A stretch of DNA of 64,000 nt from Glossina fuscipes (Eukaryota > Arthropoda > Insecta > Diptera > Glossinidae), in the NCBI RefSeq assembly GCF_014805625.2, contig NW_023998431.1, positions 4,595,067-4,659,066 on the forward strand. The letters run 5' to 3'. The position numbers were made by a program, and so were the translations under genes. The notes under the pieces are model-generated. The model saw nothing but the letters and a program-made list of their open reading frames with translations, was not told the DNA's origin and ran no database searches. Of this stretch, positions 50,232 to 63,055 are shown in pieces; the stretch's first letter is position 1; each line of letters opens with the position of its first letter.

Positions 50232-52699
50232 GTACTCTTACACGCAAATTTGTATGTGTGTAGCCTTTTACTAATACAACAAGCATATGTTTATTGTACT
50301 GTGTAATCATGTAAAGCCATGTTTAGTGAATTTTGATTACATTGCCAACAATGACAACACAACCACCCATAACACAGAGCGTATGAGTGATTTTCTTATT
50401 ATTCATTTTCGCTCCCCCCCTCCACATTCTGCCCTACCGCCCTTTTCAACAATAAATGATTCTTCTATTTAAAGCTTGTCAATGTCAACGCAAGTCTTTT
50501 TCTTTCTTTTTTTTTGTTCTTTTTTGTGTGAACGCAAAACAAAACAAAAATTCTCAAGAAAAGTTTAACATTTCTTTAGATGTTTTGCAAAACAGTCTTA
50601 GGTAAGAGCCAAATCTAAATATGCAGTCATGCATTCTTCATTGTATCTGTTTGAAGAATAATGATAGTTTGATTTTTACACATCAGCCACCGCACAAAAA
50701 CAATCAACATTATCATCAATAAGCGATTGGCAGGAAAAATGTCCGTGTTAAATTAAGGCTTGGAAGCTTGAATGCTTGCCGGTAGTGCTTATTCATTAAT
50801 TAGGATAAAACAAGCTACAAAATTATATTCGTTTTTAAGTTGATCATAGGAATCTTGGGGAAACCCATTCTTTTGGCAATTAGATGTGTGTGTCAGTTGA
50901 CTGGTCAGATCAGAGATTCGATTTCAGATCTATTTGCACTACAGGTCTTGAGCCGTTGATTAGATACCACAACCATTTTCTTTTCTTTTCTTTAAGTTTT
51001 CTCCCTAACCAAAGCTTTGCAAAGCTATTTATGAATACAAACTTATTTACGTTTCGATCTACGATTTTTGATCTTGATATTTTGACAAAAAAAAATCAAC
51101 TCTTGACATTTTCAATATTACTTAATCGGTATTCGAACTGATAGAATTGTAAATTGAGTATTGCTTGAGTATTAGTTTTTACTTGCAACAGATTTTTATG
51201 TTAGTGTCACTCGGTTAGATTTGATTAACCTAACGTTCAAAATATTGATAAAAGTCTACGGTAATTAAGCGCTATAGGTAATAAAGCCATACGAATTATG
51301 CAATATGTTTAAGAAGAATGGTAAAGACGCTGAAAACTTCCCTTCTTTTGATAGGGGCCATCAATGTTATACTGTGAAGAAAATAAAAATAAGCTTGACA
51401 CTGATGCTAGAGGAATAAGTTGGGGTAATTTTAAAAGGCTTCGTGATTTCTGCCGTAGATTTTTTGATTATTATTTTGAATATGAAAAGCATTGACCACT
51501 TGTTTTTTTCAAAAGAACTCAATTATCCTTAAAGAGAGAGATCAACTAACTTTCGACTAAAAACTTGATTAGTATCACTGATTGACAATTGAAAGTAAAT
51601 GAAGCCAGATATTCTTTTCGTGTTAGCCGAACTCATATTTTCAACTATTTGGGTTGATTAGGGCTAATCTTATCATGTACTCTCATAACGAAACCTAACA
51701 TAATGTCACGCTCAGTCACTTATGACAATCTTTAAAATAATAAAATTATTATTGCTTTTGTGATATATATGTAAACAAGTAAAATATTGTAGATAGGCAG
51801 TAAAAAAAAATGTTACCATTAAAAAGAAAAATGAGAAGAATTACAAGGATCAAGACACCGTGAAATCCTGATCAAATTTCTCGATTATTGAATTAAAAGT
51901 TATCATGATTAGTTGAAAAATGTGTCTTTTTTTTTTTCTCTCGTACTTGTTTTGCCAGTTTTTCACCTTTGCGGTTGCGATTAGAATCATAGACAGATAT
52001 ATAGATTCACATTGTAAACTCTTACATTAGAAAGTCATATTCTGAGTAGAAATTTATATATTTTACTAAGATTTTGATTTAATATTATTACGAAATGAAA
52101 ACTTAGTTAATATATCTCTTGCTTAGAGATTATATTTTAAAATAATCCCATTACTTAACAATTATTTCAATTTCTTAAGTATTCTGAGTTAGGGTTGCAA
52201 GCACATGCTTTCTAATTCACTTTTGGATAGTTATTCAAAGAATGCCATATACTTATTTACCATGCTTCATCCGACATCGATAGAAAACGATTGCATGAAG
52301 TGAGACTACACTACTATTACATCCAACGCCGTTGTTCTAAAAAAAAAAAATCAAAAAAAAGGAAAAACTAGTTATCGATACTCGTGGGCGCGTGTATTTT
52401 TCCTATTTTTGTAGATTAATGAAAATGAATGGAAATTCATGTCGTGCGTCTGCTACAGAGTTCATGGGCAAAAAAACATCTTCTTTATCTATCTATATCT
52501 ACTCTCTAAGTGCCTTTCCTTTAATGCCTATATCGACGGGATTACCAAGAAAAACCTAATCCACCAAGTCGTGATCTCGGACAATATTTAATTTAGAGTT
52601 AGTACACTTAACACAGTCTATTCCCTTAGGTCTTTTGTTTGGTATTCAGTTGGTCTTACTGCTAAGCAAAAACGATTATGATGTCCACCATATTTATTT

Positions 52700-53035
52700 T
52701 CGAATTAATGCGTTCTTAGACATATAATATATCTGTAGAGAATAATTTTCAACATTCTGTTTCGCTTACCTTATGATAATAGTAATAAGTAGAAAACATG
52801 CACAAAGCGAAAAAACTGCAAAATTTGATCATTTATAACCCTGCGTGGGTGCGACGAATTACTTCCATTTTAGCTTTTGCATGATAGCTTAATTTTTGCG
52901 ACACACAGTCACAGACAAACAGGCTTATCAAGAATATATATAGTTCATGGTGTCCTAGAAGCTTCCTTCTGGTTGCTGTAGACATTTTGACAGCATGGAT
53001 GTGACCATTACCCTATGACGATGGGTATAAAAATG
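52700..53035 (-). repeat. Dispersed repeat, family B, minus-strand copy
   Basis: It shows AATTAATGCGTTCTTAGACA, ATAATATATCTGTAGAG, AACATTCTGTTTCGCTTACC and ACCTTATGATAATAG, in the same order as 9970-10080, and ends with CTTCCTTCTGGTTGCTGTAG and ACGATGGGTATAAAAATG, the reverse complement of the family B start. Confidence 0.6.
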
Positions 53036-54026
53036 TCGCACTTTTTAACTTAACAATACTATATTCACTCATTCTAATGAAAAAGTTGCAGAAATTTTAA
53101 ACAACATTTACTGTATCTGAAATCACTTTAACAATAAACACCGGCTATGAAACTTAACCTGTCCCGTCTCACAAACTGAATTCTAATTAAAAATCTGGCA
53201 TTACATGCATGCTGGTAAATACATGCATACATACATAGTTTTCAAATATTAAAATAGGAGAAATAGGAGAATTTTTTCACTAATTGTTTATGACACTCGT
53301 CACTGCTAAGCTAAGTACAATTAATTTTCTTCCCACTATTTTGTTTTGTTAATTTTTTACTTAACTAATATCGTGAACCTATTTCGACTTTTCCTTATAA
53401 TAAAAAAATTAATTTTCAAAGTAGACACACCTTCGCTTACCATACCGTCTCTATGACTCATTAATATTTTGTAAACTTTCAATTTAATTGTAATGGCTTG
53501 GGCTTTGGTTTGAATACAAATTCAGAAGTACTTCTAAATATCCATTCAAATATGGCAAAGCAATTGATATTAAGAGTCAACAAGAAAAAACCAACGGATT
53601 TTCAATTACATATGCATACGTACGGATGCGGTGGGATGAAGAGCGAATTATATGGTCATGACATGGCAATGAATATTAAACAACGTTCGCCGGCATTCCA
53701 AAATATGATACTGTAAAATTGGTCTCCAATTTCTTAAAAAGAAAAAGAGTATAAAGTAAAATAAGTTCACTGAAGCGAAAGCATCTTCTGAAGTCCGCGA
53801 TACAAACGTTCCGAACGGGGGAAGATGCCGCGAGTGCAACACTTAGTCATCGGCCGACATTCGACGAGAAGTTCGAGATTTTCATTAACTTCATCTTATC
53901 CGGTGATTAGTAAAATTCGCTCTAAAGCGCATACACTTTCTTTCCGTTTTTTCTCTTCTCCTCTTTCTCTTTGTCTTCTTCGTCTTCTTCTAATTTCCCT
54001 TAACCTTCTGCGTAACTTCCTTTCTT

Positions 54027-54064
<38 letters not shown>
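54027..54064 (+). repeat. (CT)n simple repeat
   Basis: A CT dinucleotide run inside a pyrimidine-rich stretch (53940-54090). The Ser/Leu and Arg/Glu open frames across it are repeat translations. Confidence 0.9.
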
Positions 54065-54068
<4 letters not shown>

Positions 54069-57059
54069 CCCCTTTTCTTTTCCTTTCCCTTCCGAAGATA
54101 ATAACAATTCAACTCTAAGAGTAAACTTCACAAAATTTCTGTTGTTCTGATTGTTGTTGTTTGGATTGTTTCCTATTTTCAAACTAGATATACCCACAAC
54201 AACATGTTTGCGATTTGCGATTATTTGAACACTATGCAAATGAACTAACATAAATGAACAGGTGCTCAAAAATCTACAAGATGTAAATTGAAACGTAAAA
54301 AGAAAAAAGAAAATTTTATAAAACATTAATTTCCTTGATAAATATTTACATTAAATAAGGTTACCCTTTTTTTAAATTAACGGCAGCAGGCACCAAACAA
54401 CCCAATTATAGAGCTAAAGAAAAATATACCATTCTCTTTTTTAATTCTCTATAAATATTTTTTTCGCCTCTTTTAAGTCGTTCGACTTAAAGATCTATAT
54501 TGGTACATTATAAATATAACTTGAGTTCCTGATATCAAACGGAAGAAAGGAAAATAAATTTCTACAAATGGTTTTAAAAAATACTTTTTTCAAATTGTTC
54601 ACCAAGTCCAACGACATTATGAATTAAACGATCACTAACTAAGATCAAAAGTAACATCATTTAACCCTTAACCGGCCACAATGACTCCTTGATTGATTTG
54701 AGTCGTATTTGATTTTTGAACTTGAATTTTTTTTTTTTTTAAATTTTTTCACATTGCGTTTCCAAAGAACATAATTTTTCACGTTTACATATAGTTTAAA
54801 TTATAAGTAACAATTATTTATTTATTCTTAGAGTTCTTATGAGTGACTGAGACTCACATTGTGATGTAATTCGTATATAAAAAACGTGTTGGGGTTAATT
54901 TGATGTCAAGAAAAATTGAACAATTTTTCGAAGCGCCAAAATAAGTCATAGTAACTTAAAGACTAACATCTTTAATGTAAACACGTTACTATTCTATTAT
55001 TCCAAGTCGAACTGTTCTGATCGAAAAGTACAATCAACCAGTTCTTCGCACCTATGCAATCAAAAGACGAGCAACATAATGTGATGGTAGTCGTAATGGC
55101 AGTCGTGTCGACATTGTCTGACGGTATTTTGTAGAAGTGCTCATAACTATTAAGTGTAAAGAGTCTTTATGATGCGGCAAGTAACTCATACTTACTTCCC
55201 TCTTTATTTACATCAGGAGAGTGCAATGTGTGCACAGGGTAATATTTTTTCACAAGACAAAGAATTGTTTGATTGTTTACAGTGCTGGTAAAGTTTCTCG
55301 TAATCGAATGTGAATTTTGCAAACGTTACGATGAAGCTCAAAACGAGCAACAAGAACAAAAGTTGCGCGACATAGCTTTAAAAAAAAAAAAGAAGAAAAT
55401 AAAAAAAATAATAATAAAAGACTAATAACATTATTGGGAAAGAAGAAACTCTTTCAGTAAACGTTTCGATAAATGATTTCGAGTTCATCTCTCTTGACAG
55501 ACGTCTACCAAGTTTTCCCCGTCTTTGTCTCTGCGCATTTAGTTTCGTCCAGTACTCACAACACACATTTCAATTATCTCAATTACCTCATATTTAATGC
55601 TAACACATTCCTGTGAAATGCCTGCGGCGTCAGCTTCTTCACACTCCTTGAATCATTTATTCCCCCGTGCTGTGCGTGCGCTCTTTTAATCCTTTGTCCT
55701 CGTAAACTTCTACATGTTTTATAGTTTTTTCACACACATTGTTTTCTTTTCTTTTTTCCGCTTGCTTTTTTTGTTTTTTATTTCCTAGGAAGACATCGAA
55801 TAATTTGTCAAACTTTAAACTTCTGACCCCTTTTTCACCTTAAGGATGTCAATCACATATGACACAAATAACTCGGGGTTGCGTTGAAAAACACGTTCAC
55901 AATTAAACGTAATTACTGAGTCAACGTGAAAGGAGGAAAAAAATCTGTATAAATAAAAGAAAATAATGACACAGTTTTCGGTCATTTTTGTTTTTTTTCT
56001 ATGCGAAGGCAGAAAAATCATATATTTAAGCGTCAAGGAAACACGTTTTATGTGCTTTTTGAAAATAATAAATCACAATGCTGCAGCAATGTGTTTTGGT
56101 GTGTTCCGCCAAATGTAAAAGATCGAGGTCAGTGGCCTACATGGCAACTGAATTGTTAAGAAATTCTTATGTTATTTTTACACAATCAGATTTTTCAAGT
56201 TAAAAGAAAATGAAATTTTTTTTATAAGATTCTCTTTAATAATAGTTACGTTTGAAATGATTTCTTTAATCTCCTCCTCATTTGTTTTTCATTGTCTTCA
56301 TTATTTTATTCCATTCATCGGAAAATGAGCACAAACACTAGTTTTTCTCATTCTCATTTAAAAACACATATCAAAGATTCGTTCAGATGATGTATGCAAT
56401 AGGCATCCGTTTCAGGATTCAAATCAGTTAAGCAATATCGATCTATGTATATTAAAATGTCGATTGGGGAAAATGAAACTTATCAGAGATATATATGACT
56501 TGGTGATAGTCTAGAGACGCCTAGATGACGACATTCTCCATATGCAAAATTGTAACTTTGTAATTAATTGCAAGTTTTGTAAGCAAGTGCAAGTTTGACC
56601 AGTTACAAAGTCTTATACGGCTTCTTCTACGACTACATTGCAAGATTAAGAATTTCAAAAAGATGAATGATTTTAAATCATATAAACCTAACTTTTTTAA
56701 ATACTTTTTATATGGAGAGGGTAGACGTATGTGTGATTTTGACTAATTCTGATACAATTTTCATCATATAATATTGTATTAAAGTTTACATCTTAGCGCC
56801 GTATGAATTTTCATTGTTAATGAAAAGCTTTATAAGCGCGGATCCCCAAAAAATTTACAGGTACGTTAACTAACTATTCTTAAAACTTCGACCTTCTTGC
56901 CATACATATAAAGACTTGTTTTTCGTAAAGACGTTCGTATGGGAGAAAGCTAAACAGACATCTCCATCGCTTTCAAACTTTCAATATTTATTTAATGTAT
57001 AAAAATATTGTATTAGACCGAGCTCTTGGTAGAGCAAGTCCAACAAGAATTACATATTT

Positions 57060-57500
57060 TTATACCCTACAAGGTACAAGGTGGTACAAGGGTATAATGA
57101 GTTTATGTTTGCGATATTTTGATGAAACTTGGTACGTTGACGTGTTTTGGTCCATAGACAGACATTATTGAAAATGGTTCCAATCGAATCTCTATTCTGC
57201 TTACTTCCCTACTTATCCTGAAAAGTGATTACATGAATAACTCTAGGGTGGTGCAGAGTACTTAATGATGAGCTTTAGCTGACTATACTGTTTTATTTCA
57301 AAATGGGAGACTATAAAGGAAAAACTCGTAAAAATGGTCCAATCTTGTCCATTTTCTATAGGGTCCGTTTTTAGATCAAAACATTTCATCAAATATCCCG
57401 AAAATTTCCGAGCCTTAATTTTGAACAACCGAATACATGGGCACATATATATCAGAGATGCAAGCAGAGAGATGGATAGGCATCCTAAATAAAATCGGAA
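57060..57500. repeat. Two family A fragments in opposite orientation
   Basis: 57062-57280 is a plus-strand fragment (TTTTTATACCCTACAAGGTA, TTGATGAAACTTGGTACGTT, GACGTGTTTTGGTCCATAGA, AACTCTAGGGTGGTGCAGAG). 57300-57500 is a minus-strand fragment (AAAATGGTCCAATCTTGTCC, AAACATTTCATCAAATATCC). Both have lost their 'GTCCGTCTGTCC' part or keep only traces. The frame 57243-57446 on the minus strand lies inside. Confidence 0.5.
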
Positions 57501-58089
57501 TTTACCAAAAGTCGTACAGTCGCGTTAATAAATAAAAAATAAACTAGACCCGCAAATGATGTAAATTATAAAAATGTGTGTAATCGTCTCATAAACAGAT
57601 CAAGTATTATTAACCGATATTGATCTAAAAATACAGTGCAAAGAATTCAGGTCAAACATGACTTTGACTGGTTGATTGTTTATCCGCACGTCGAAAAATG
57701 CGATGATTTGAAAATGCACTTTCAGTTACTGATAAATTGGACGAAACAAAAATCGACTAGACAACGAAAATTCGTAAATATTGTGATCAACAAATTGCAA
57801 TTCCTAGCAGATATTGGCCCGAATTGATTTGTCAATAACGAGTATAGTACAACTCACTTGTCGACAGTTAAAAAAAAAGAATGTGAAGCATTTACACGAG
57901 ATTGAATATATTGCACGCAACAAATGAATTTCTCAAAATTCACGCAAAATAGTTCGAATTAGTGAAAAATGATTTCACTTTATCAACTATAAAGCAACTA
58001 ATAAAAAAAAGGTACGGACTGGCGAAATTATTGCCCTCGAGCATTGCGGTTCGGCTTGAACACAAAACGTAAGAACAGTTTGTGGTGGT

Positions 58090-58250
58090 TCAGGGACATC
58101 AATTCGATACCCTAATCAAGAATTGAACATTTCGCGACATTTGTTTACAGATTTTGACTTTGAAAAAATTCGATTTACACAAGAACTAAAGCCTAGAGAT
58201 CACGCACGCCGATTAGAGTTCCGACGCAATAACAAGTCATTGCTGATTTT
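58090..58250 (+). pseudogene. Tc/mariner-superfamily transposase relic
   Basis: From about 58120 the frame reads LNISRHLFTDFDFEKIRFTQ and then ELKPRDHARRLEFRR. Insect IS630/Tc-type transposases have a closely similar order at the junction between the helix-turn-helix and the catalytic core (Y.VQL.QELKP.DH..RR.F). After EFRR the match is lost, and the DE catalytic residues are not seen. An upstream piece near 57740-57800 (RQRKFVN in the frame 57636-57827) may belong to the same or a second copy, but this is weak. It is a short dead remnant. Confidence 0.5.
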
Positions 58251-58487
58251 TCAAATAAAATCAGAATATATGAATGCAACAGGAGGCCCTTGGAGACCAT
58301 TTACTCGATACGCTATCGCATACTTAACTCCGTGCAGCATAATTTGAGAACCAGTTTGTGTTTCCTATTAAAACTACTTCTTGCGTGAATAGGTTTCTGT
58401 AAACTTTGCATTCCTACTTAATATTGCAAAACGGTTCAATTAGCTTAGTCGCTCCATATATATTATATATATGTATGCGCTGACAGG

Positions 58488-58491
<4 letters not shown>

Positions 58492-58519
<28 letters not shown>
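58492..58519 (+). repeat. (GA)n simple repeat
   Basis: A GA dinucleotide run of about 14 units, preceded by a short TA-rich patch. Confidence 0.92.
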
Positions 58520-61500
58520 TACATAGATTAGTGAACTGGAAAATCGGCTTTTTTTAACGACTAATTACTAAAATATAATTCTTTTTTAAGTTAGCTAAAC
58601 AATCGTTACGTAGCAAAATAAAAACTTTCATGATTAGAAAGAATATTCTTTTCTCTAAGATGTTTTTTGTGATTTGCCCTGGAAATCAATTTTCAATTTC
58701 TCTCTGAACAAATATATTAGATGAAAATTTTGCTTCAAGTTCGCTTATTTCGAAACATATTCGAAGAGTCAATCGATGAATATTCGAGACATTGACGAAA
58801 ATATCGGCAAATTGCGTAAAAAAGTTATGGACAAAAATTCGACAAATTTTCTTAATTAAATGACGTATCCACTGGATATGGTTTCAGTGACTTTTACGCA
58901 CTTTAGAGTCAATTTATGCCATAAACGAAGACTCAAAACGTTTCCGGAAAGAGTCAGAAAAACGCCTTTAGTTGAATATTGTTGACTTTATTTGAAAATA
59001 TATTTATTTATATATGTATATGCATAAAAAATTTTAATATTAAAATATGTCTTACATAAATTGAATTCGTGTACTCTCTGCGATACCTTCGAATTTGCCA
59101 TTAAGGCTTAGCCGCCGTATGAATAATATCAACGCAAACGTTTCCAACTGTCCAACTTTCTGAAAACTCTAATCAACATCAAACTGGAACTTACGCACTC
59201 TCATCTAACGTCAAATATAAAGTACTGGATTGAGTTGGTTTCATGATTTGCTTTATAAAGTCGAGAGCTTGACCTATAGCAACCGTGTCGGCGATCCTGT
59301 ACTGTCTTATATTCGAACTTTCTGAAAATGCTCTCTTGAGAATTATCTTGAATTTAGCTTTTCTCAATTCTTACTTAAAATTAAACGAGCTTCAATTTTC
59401 CCGCTTCCATTATAGATGATTTCAGTTTAGCCGATCTAGTGGGAATCCATAAATTGCCATGCATTTCATAATGACCTCAGTGATTGGAAAGTCATTCGTT
59501 GCACGTTGCTGCAATAATTTCCCGCGCAATGTTAGAGATCTTCGCAGTGGCATTAGTCTCTTTAGGCAAGCGTTAATTACCTTAAATAATCTAAAAGTAT
59601 ATAATATTGACAATGGTCTCTTATGCATGTTTCATTTTGTTCTACAGCCTGCGTTATGGCAGGCTGTTGAGTCTAATGACTGGATTTTTAACTTCATTAC
59701 GAAAATACTCGCCATTTGTAGAGTATTTAAGCCGTGCCGCAATTTATGGATTGTAGCTTTCATAAGCTTTGCAATTGTTATTTACAATATAAATAATTTG
59801 CAAATTGAAATTTACTTGAACTTAAACTGATTCGAAGTAATATTGTATACAAAAACAAAAGTATGGTGGAGTCGTTCTTATGACGTTTTAATGACGTTCA
59901 AGCTTAAAAGCTTCTTCCAATATCATAATTGTGGCTTAGAAGATATTTATATAGATTGGTGAGTGATCAAGTAGAGAATGGATGAGCACATAATTTTCGC
60001 AATAATTTTGAAATTTTTTAAACCGCATCCCTGCTTTAAAAGATTTCTAGAATATTGAAAATCTTTTAAATTAAAATTCAAAGTTCAATTTCGACGTTAT
60101 TCGACATCATTGATCTTGTCTTAGGCAACGTTCATGACGAGAGAAAACATTTCAAAATTGAATTTATCGATAAGCTACAACTTAAAGCCGCCAACTATCT
60201 GAAATTTGTTGTTAATTTATTGAAATTATGTGCATAATCTTATATGCCTTGATACGTAAGCGTAGGATTAAAAAAAAGAAGAAAACAAATGTTCTCGCAA
60301 AACGTGTACAGATTGTTTCTTTGATTGCTTTCGTTTTCATTTCCTTCATAATTTATTTATTATCTTAAACATTGCATTAAAATAAACATAAATTTCCTTT
60401 TTATCATTGCCATAAATCATTGCCTTTGGCAATTATTACTCTTTACAATTACAATTAATCGATTCAATTTACTTTGTATGAAAAAATGAAAGCAAAACTT
60501 TCGTCATGGGCGGGGAATGTTGTATTCGCGTTGCATTCTACACATCGAAGAATATATACCAAAAAGTATGAGATACTGTAATAATTAATTAATAATTATG
60601 CAAATCGAAAAGCTGGATAAATATAGCTTCTAAGCACAACCTACGAAAATTTCAGATGAAGAACTTATTCATTGGAAGGGAATTCGTATGATATTACAGC
60701 CTATACCCAATTTAAATTGATTTTAGCTTGATGTGGTGTTAATAGCCAAAACTGAAGTCTCATTACCGTACGAGCCGTTCTGAGTGTGTTTTGCCAATCT
60801 TTACCTAAATTCAGCAAACAAACTAAAATCACCCTGAGAAAAGCAAATTAAACGGTTTTTATAAATAATAGTAAACTAATCTATATCGCCCCCCAATAAA
60901 TATGCATCAAAGCTTTATTAGAATCCAAGCTTCCAATTTATCAAAACAAAAACGGGGTTTGTCGCAAATTTTGTTATATATTATAGCTACGCGATAACAT
61001 ACAGATCAGGAATTTAAGGTATGAGTAATCGCGACATATTCAATGCGGCAATGGTAGCCACATTAATTGGTATGGAGAATATCTAAAGCAAATATCGTTG
61101 CTGTGCTAAAGGTGACCAATTTACAAAACTATGCCAATTTAAAAATCTAAACATATATGTCTTAACGATGCTAGACTATCTAAAGCGATTTAGTCACGCT
61201 TGTTGAGCCCACCCCTCCAAAATTTGTAATTGAAATAGTCGCCGACTTACAAATTGAGATATAGTTGTGCCAATAGTTGACACATATCTACTGAGTTGAG
61301 ACACAGAGATGAAACTTGTAAATAGACCTGATCAATGGAAGAGACATATAATCCACAACATGGTACAAATATTTTCTGAATCCGCGGAAGAGGTCAACAT
61401 AAAAGTGAAACAATCACAATCGATTCTCTTTAACAAAACATCTTGAGTTCTACTTTGTAGGCGGGAATGCGTTAATAAATTCGCTCCAAAGCGAATACAA

Positions 61501-61889
61501 ATTTTTGACTTGCTTAGCTATTATCTATAGCCACCGCGTACAGGCAACCATATATCGTGTTCGGCTGTTTTCATTTTGTTTGTAAGGCCCAAAAATACGT
61601 CCATAGATTGCATTAATGATATCCATTGCATCGTAACGTTCAAATCCGATTGACGAAAAATTTTTATATATTTACAACGATAAACATGTTCTGATAGATA
61701 CACTTCGAATAACACCTATAAAGAAGCATCTTAGACTTTTAAAAGCCCAGTGCTAGTCTTTGCAGTCTAATGAAAAAGTGATATACAACAGGTTTGTCAT
61801 ATTATTGGTCTTGAAGTACGAATCAAAAAGATTTCTTCTTATGTGTGCATGCATTCAATATGACGACCTCTTAATTAAAAGCTACAGTT

Positions 61890-62680
61890 TTTTTTTCTTT
61901 TTCTTTATACCAATTCTAAATCGATTTAAGCATGTCCGTCTCTCCGTTTGTCCGTCTATCCGCCTGTATAATATCTGTTATAAACATTCTCCGGTCCGCA
62001 AAATTGAAGCTATCGACTTCAAATTTGGCAGAAACATTAAGGAAGTTCTCGCACATAGGTTAGTTTTCAAAACGGCCTAATTCGGTCGCAGGACGCGCCC
62101 ACAGAACCATGTAAACTGAGAAAACCTCTGTTTTTCAAGAGGATTGAAAATCTGGTTTTTTGCCCATTACTCATAAACTATAGCAAATAAATGCCGGAAA
62201 AATTTCAACGCAAGTTCTATGGGTGGCGCTGTAGCGTTTGTGTACAAAAATGGAAAATATTGACCACTCCTACCCAATTGTATAGTGTATCAAAATTCAA
62301 ATGTTTTTTCAATAACTTTTTAGCTTCAAAAGCCCTCTAAATCATATAATTTCTTGTCCAGTTTCATATTCGGATTGCACCTAAACGTATTCGCCTATTC
62401 GTCTATCCATCTGTTTGTTTACGCAACTTTACAGTATATGTGGTAAGCCTTCTCCCGTTAGCGAAAGTGAAGATATCGTCTAGAAATTTGGAAAAGAATT
62501 TGAAATAGAATTTTGAAGGACACGCCCATAACCCCACATGGCTCTACGAGAAATTCTTTTATTTTGAAAATAGAAAAAATCACCTGCGCCCACGTTATAG
62601 AGCATGAAAATTTTTTTCTATTACTTCTTTTGTTCTCCTTAGGATAGGGTATAAAAGATATAATTTTCTTACTTGTTTTT
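61890..62680 (+). repeat. Dispersed repeat, family B, long copy
   Basis: It is collinear with 47070-47845: GATTTAAGCATGTCCGTCTC, CAGGACGCGCCCACAGAACC, AACTGAGAAAACCTCTGTTT, CTCATAAACTATAGCAAATA, ATTGACCACTCCTACCCAAT, TGTTTACGCAACTTTACAGT, CACGCCCATAACCCCACATG, and the end GGGTATAAAAGATATAATTTTC then TTACTTG. It has an additional block near 62195-62255 with GGTGGCGCTGTAGCG that is absent from the other copy. The start is truncated relative to 47070. Confidence 0.7.
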
Positions 62681-62734
62681 TTTTAATATCACTAATCAAT
62701 CTCGTGTAACACACTAACAGCAGTTAAAAAGATG

Positions 62735-62885
62735 TAGGAGAAGAGAAATGGTGGCCGCACCATTATGTTATGCCTTTGCCGATTGAACACTCACTATAGC
62801 TCTAACTACAAATATATTTTATCGGATTAAGATTGGAACTGACATACAGCGACTTGGTAGCTGTGATTCTCATCTACACGGCTGC
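62735..62885 (+). repeat. Short dispersed repeat, family D, copy 2
   Basis: GAGAAATGGTGGCCGCACC, TTATGCCTTTGCCGATTGAAC and ACTCACTATAGCTCTAACTA correspond in order to 39690-39860. The class is unknown. Confidence 0.4.
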
Positions 62886-63055
62886 TCTTGCGGAGTTAAT
62901 ATAAAAAATGTAGGAGGTCTTAGTCATATTCACACTAACAAAAATGTTAAACTGCGTTTATTTATCAATGCGTTTGATATGAACAAAATTTTATATATGG
63001 ATTAATAATTCCTAGAAACAGGTAAGGAGAGTCATTTTTTGTGTACAATTCAAAT

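Noticed and set aside
53498..53716. 72-codon plus-strand frame with residues like KQLILRVNKKKPTDFQ
   Set aside because: It has no in-phase acceptor for exon 4, no family motif, and is AT-rich like its flanks.
53760..53920. GC-richer patch with open frames on both strands
   Set aside because: Frames such as KSAIQTFRTGEDAASATLSH suggested a transposase, but the match was not good enough to name and no exon signals were seen.
59422..59830. Overlapping plus (123 codons) and minus (68 codons) frames
   Set aside because: Length alone is not unusual for 64 kb of sequence, and I saw no conserved motif or splice context.
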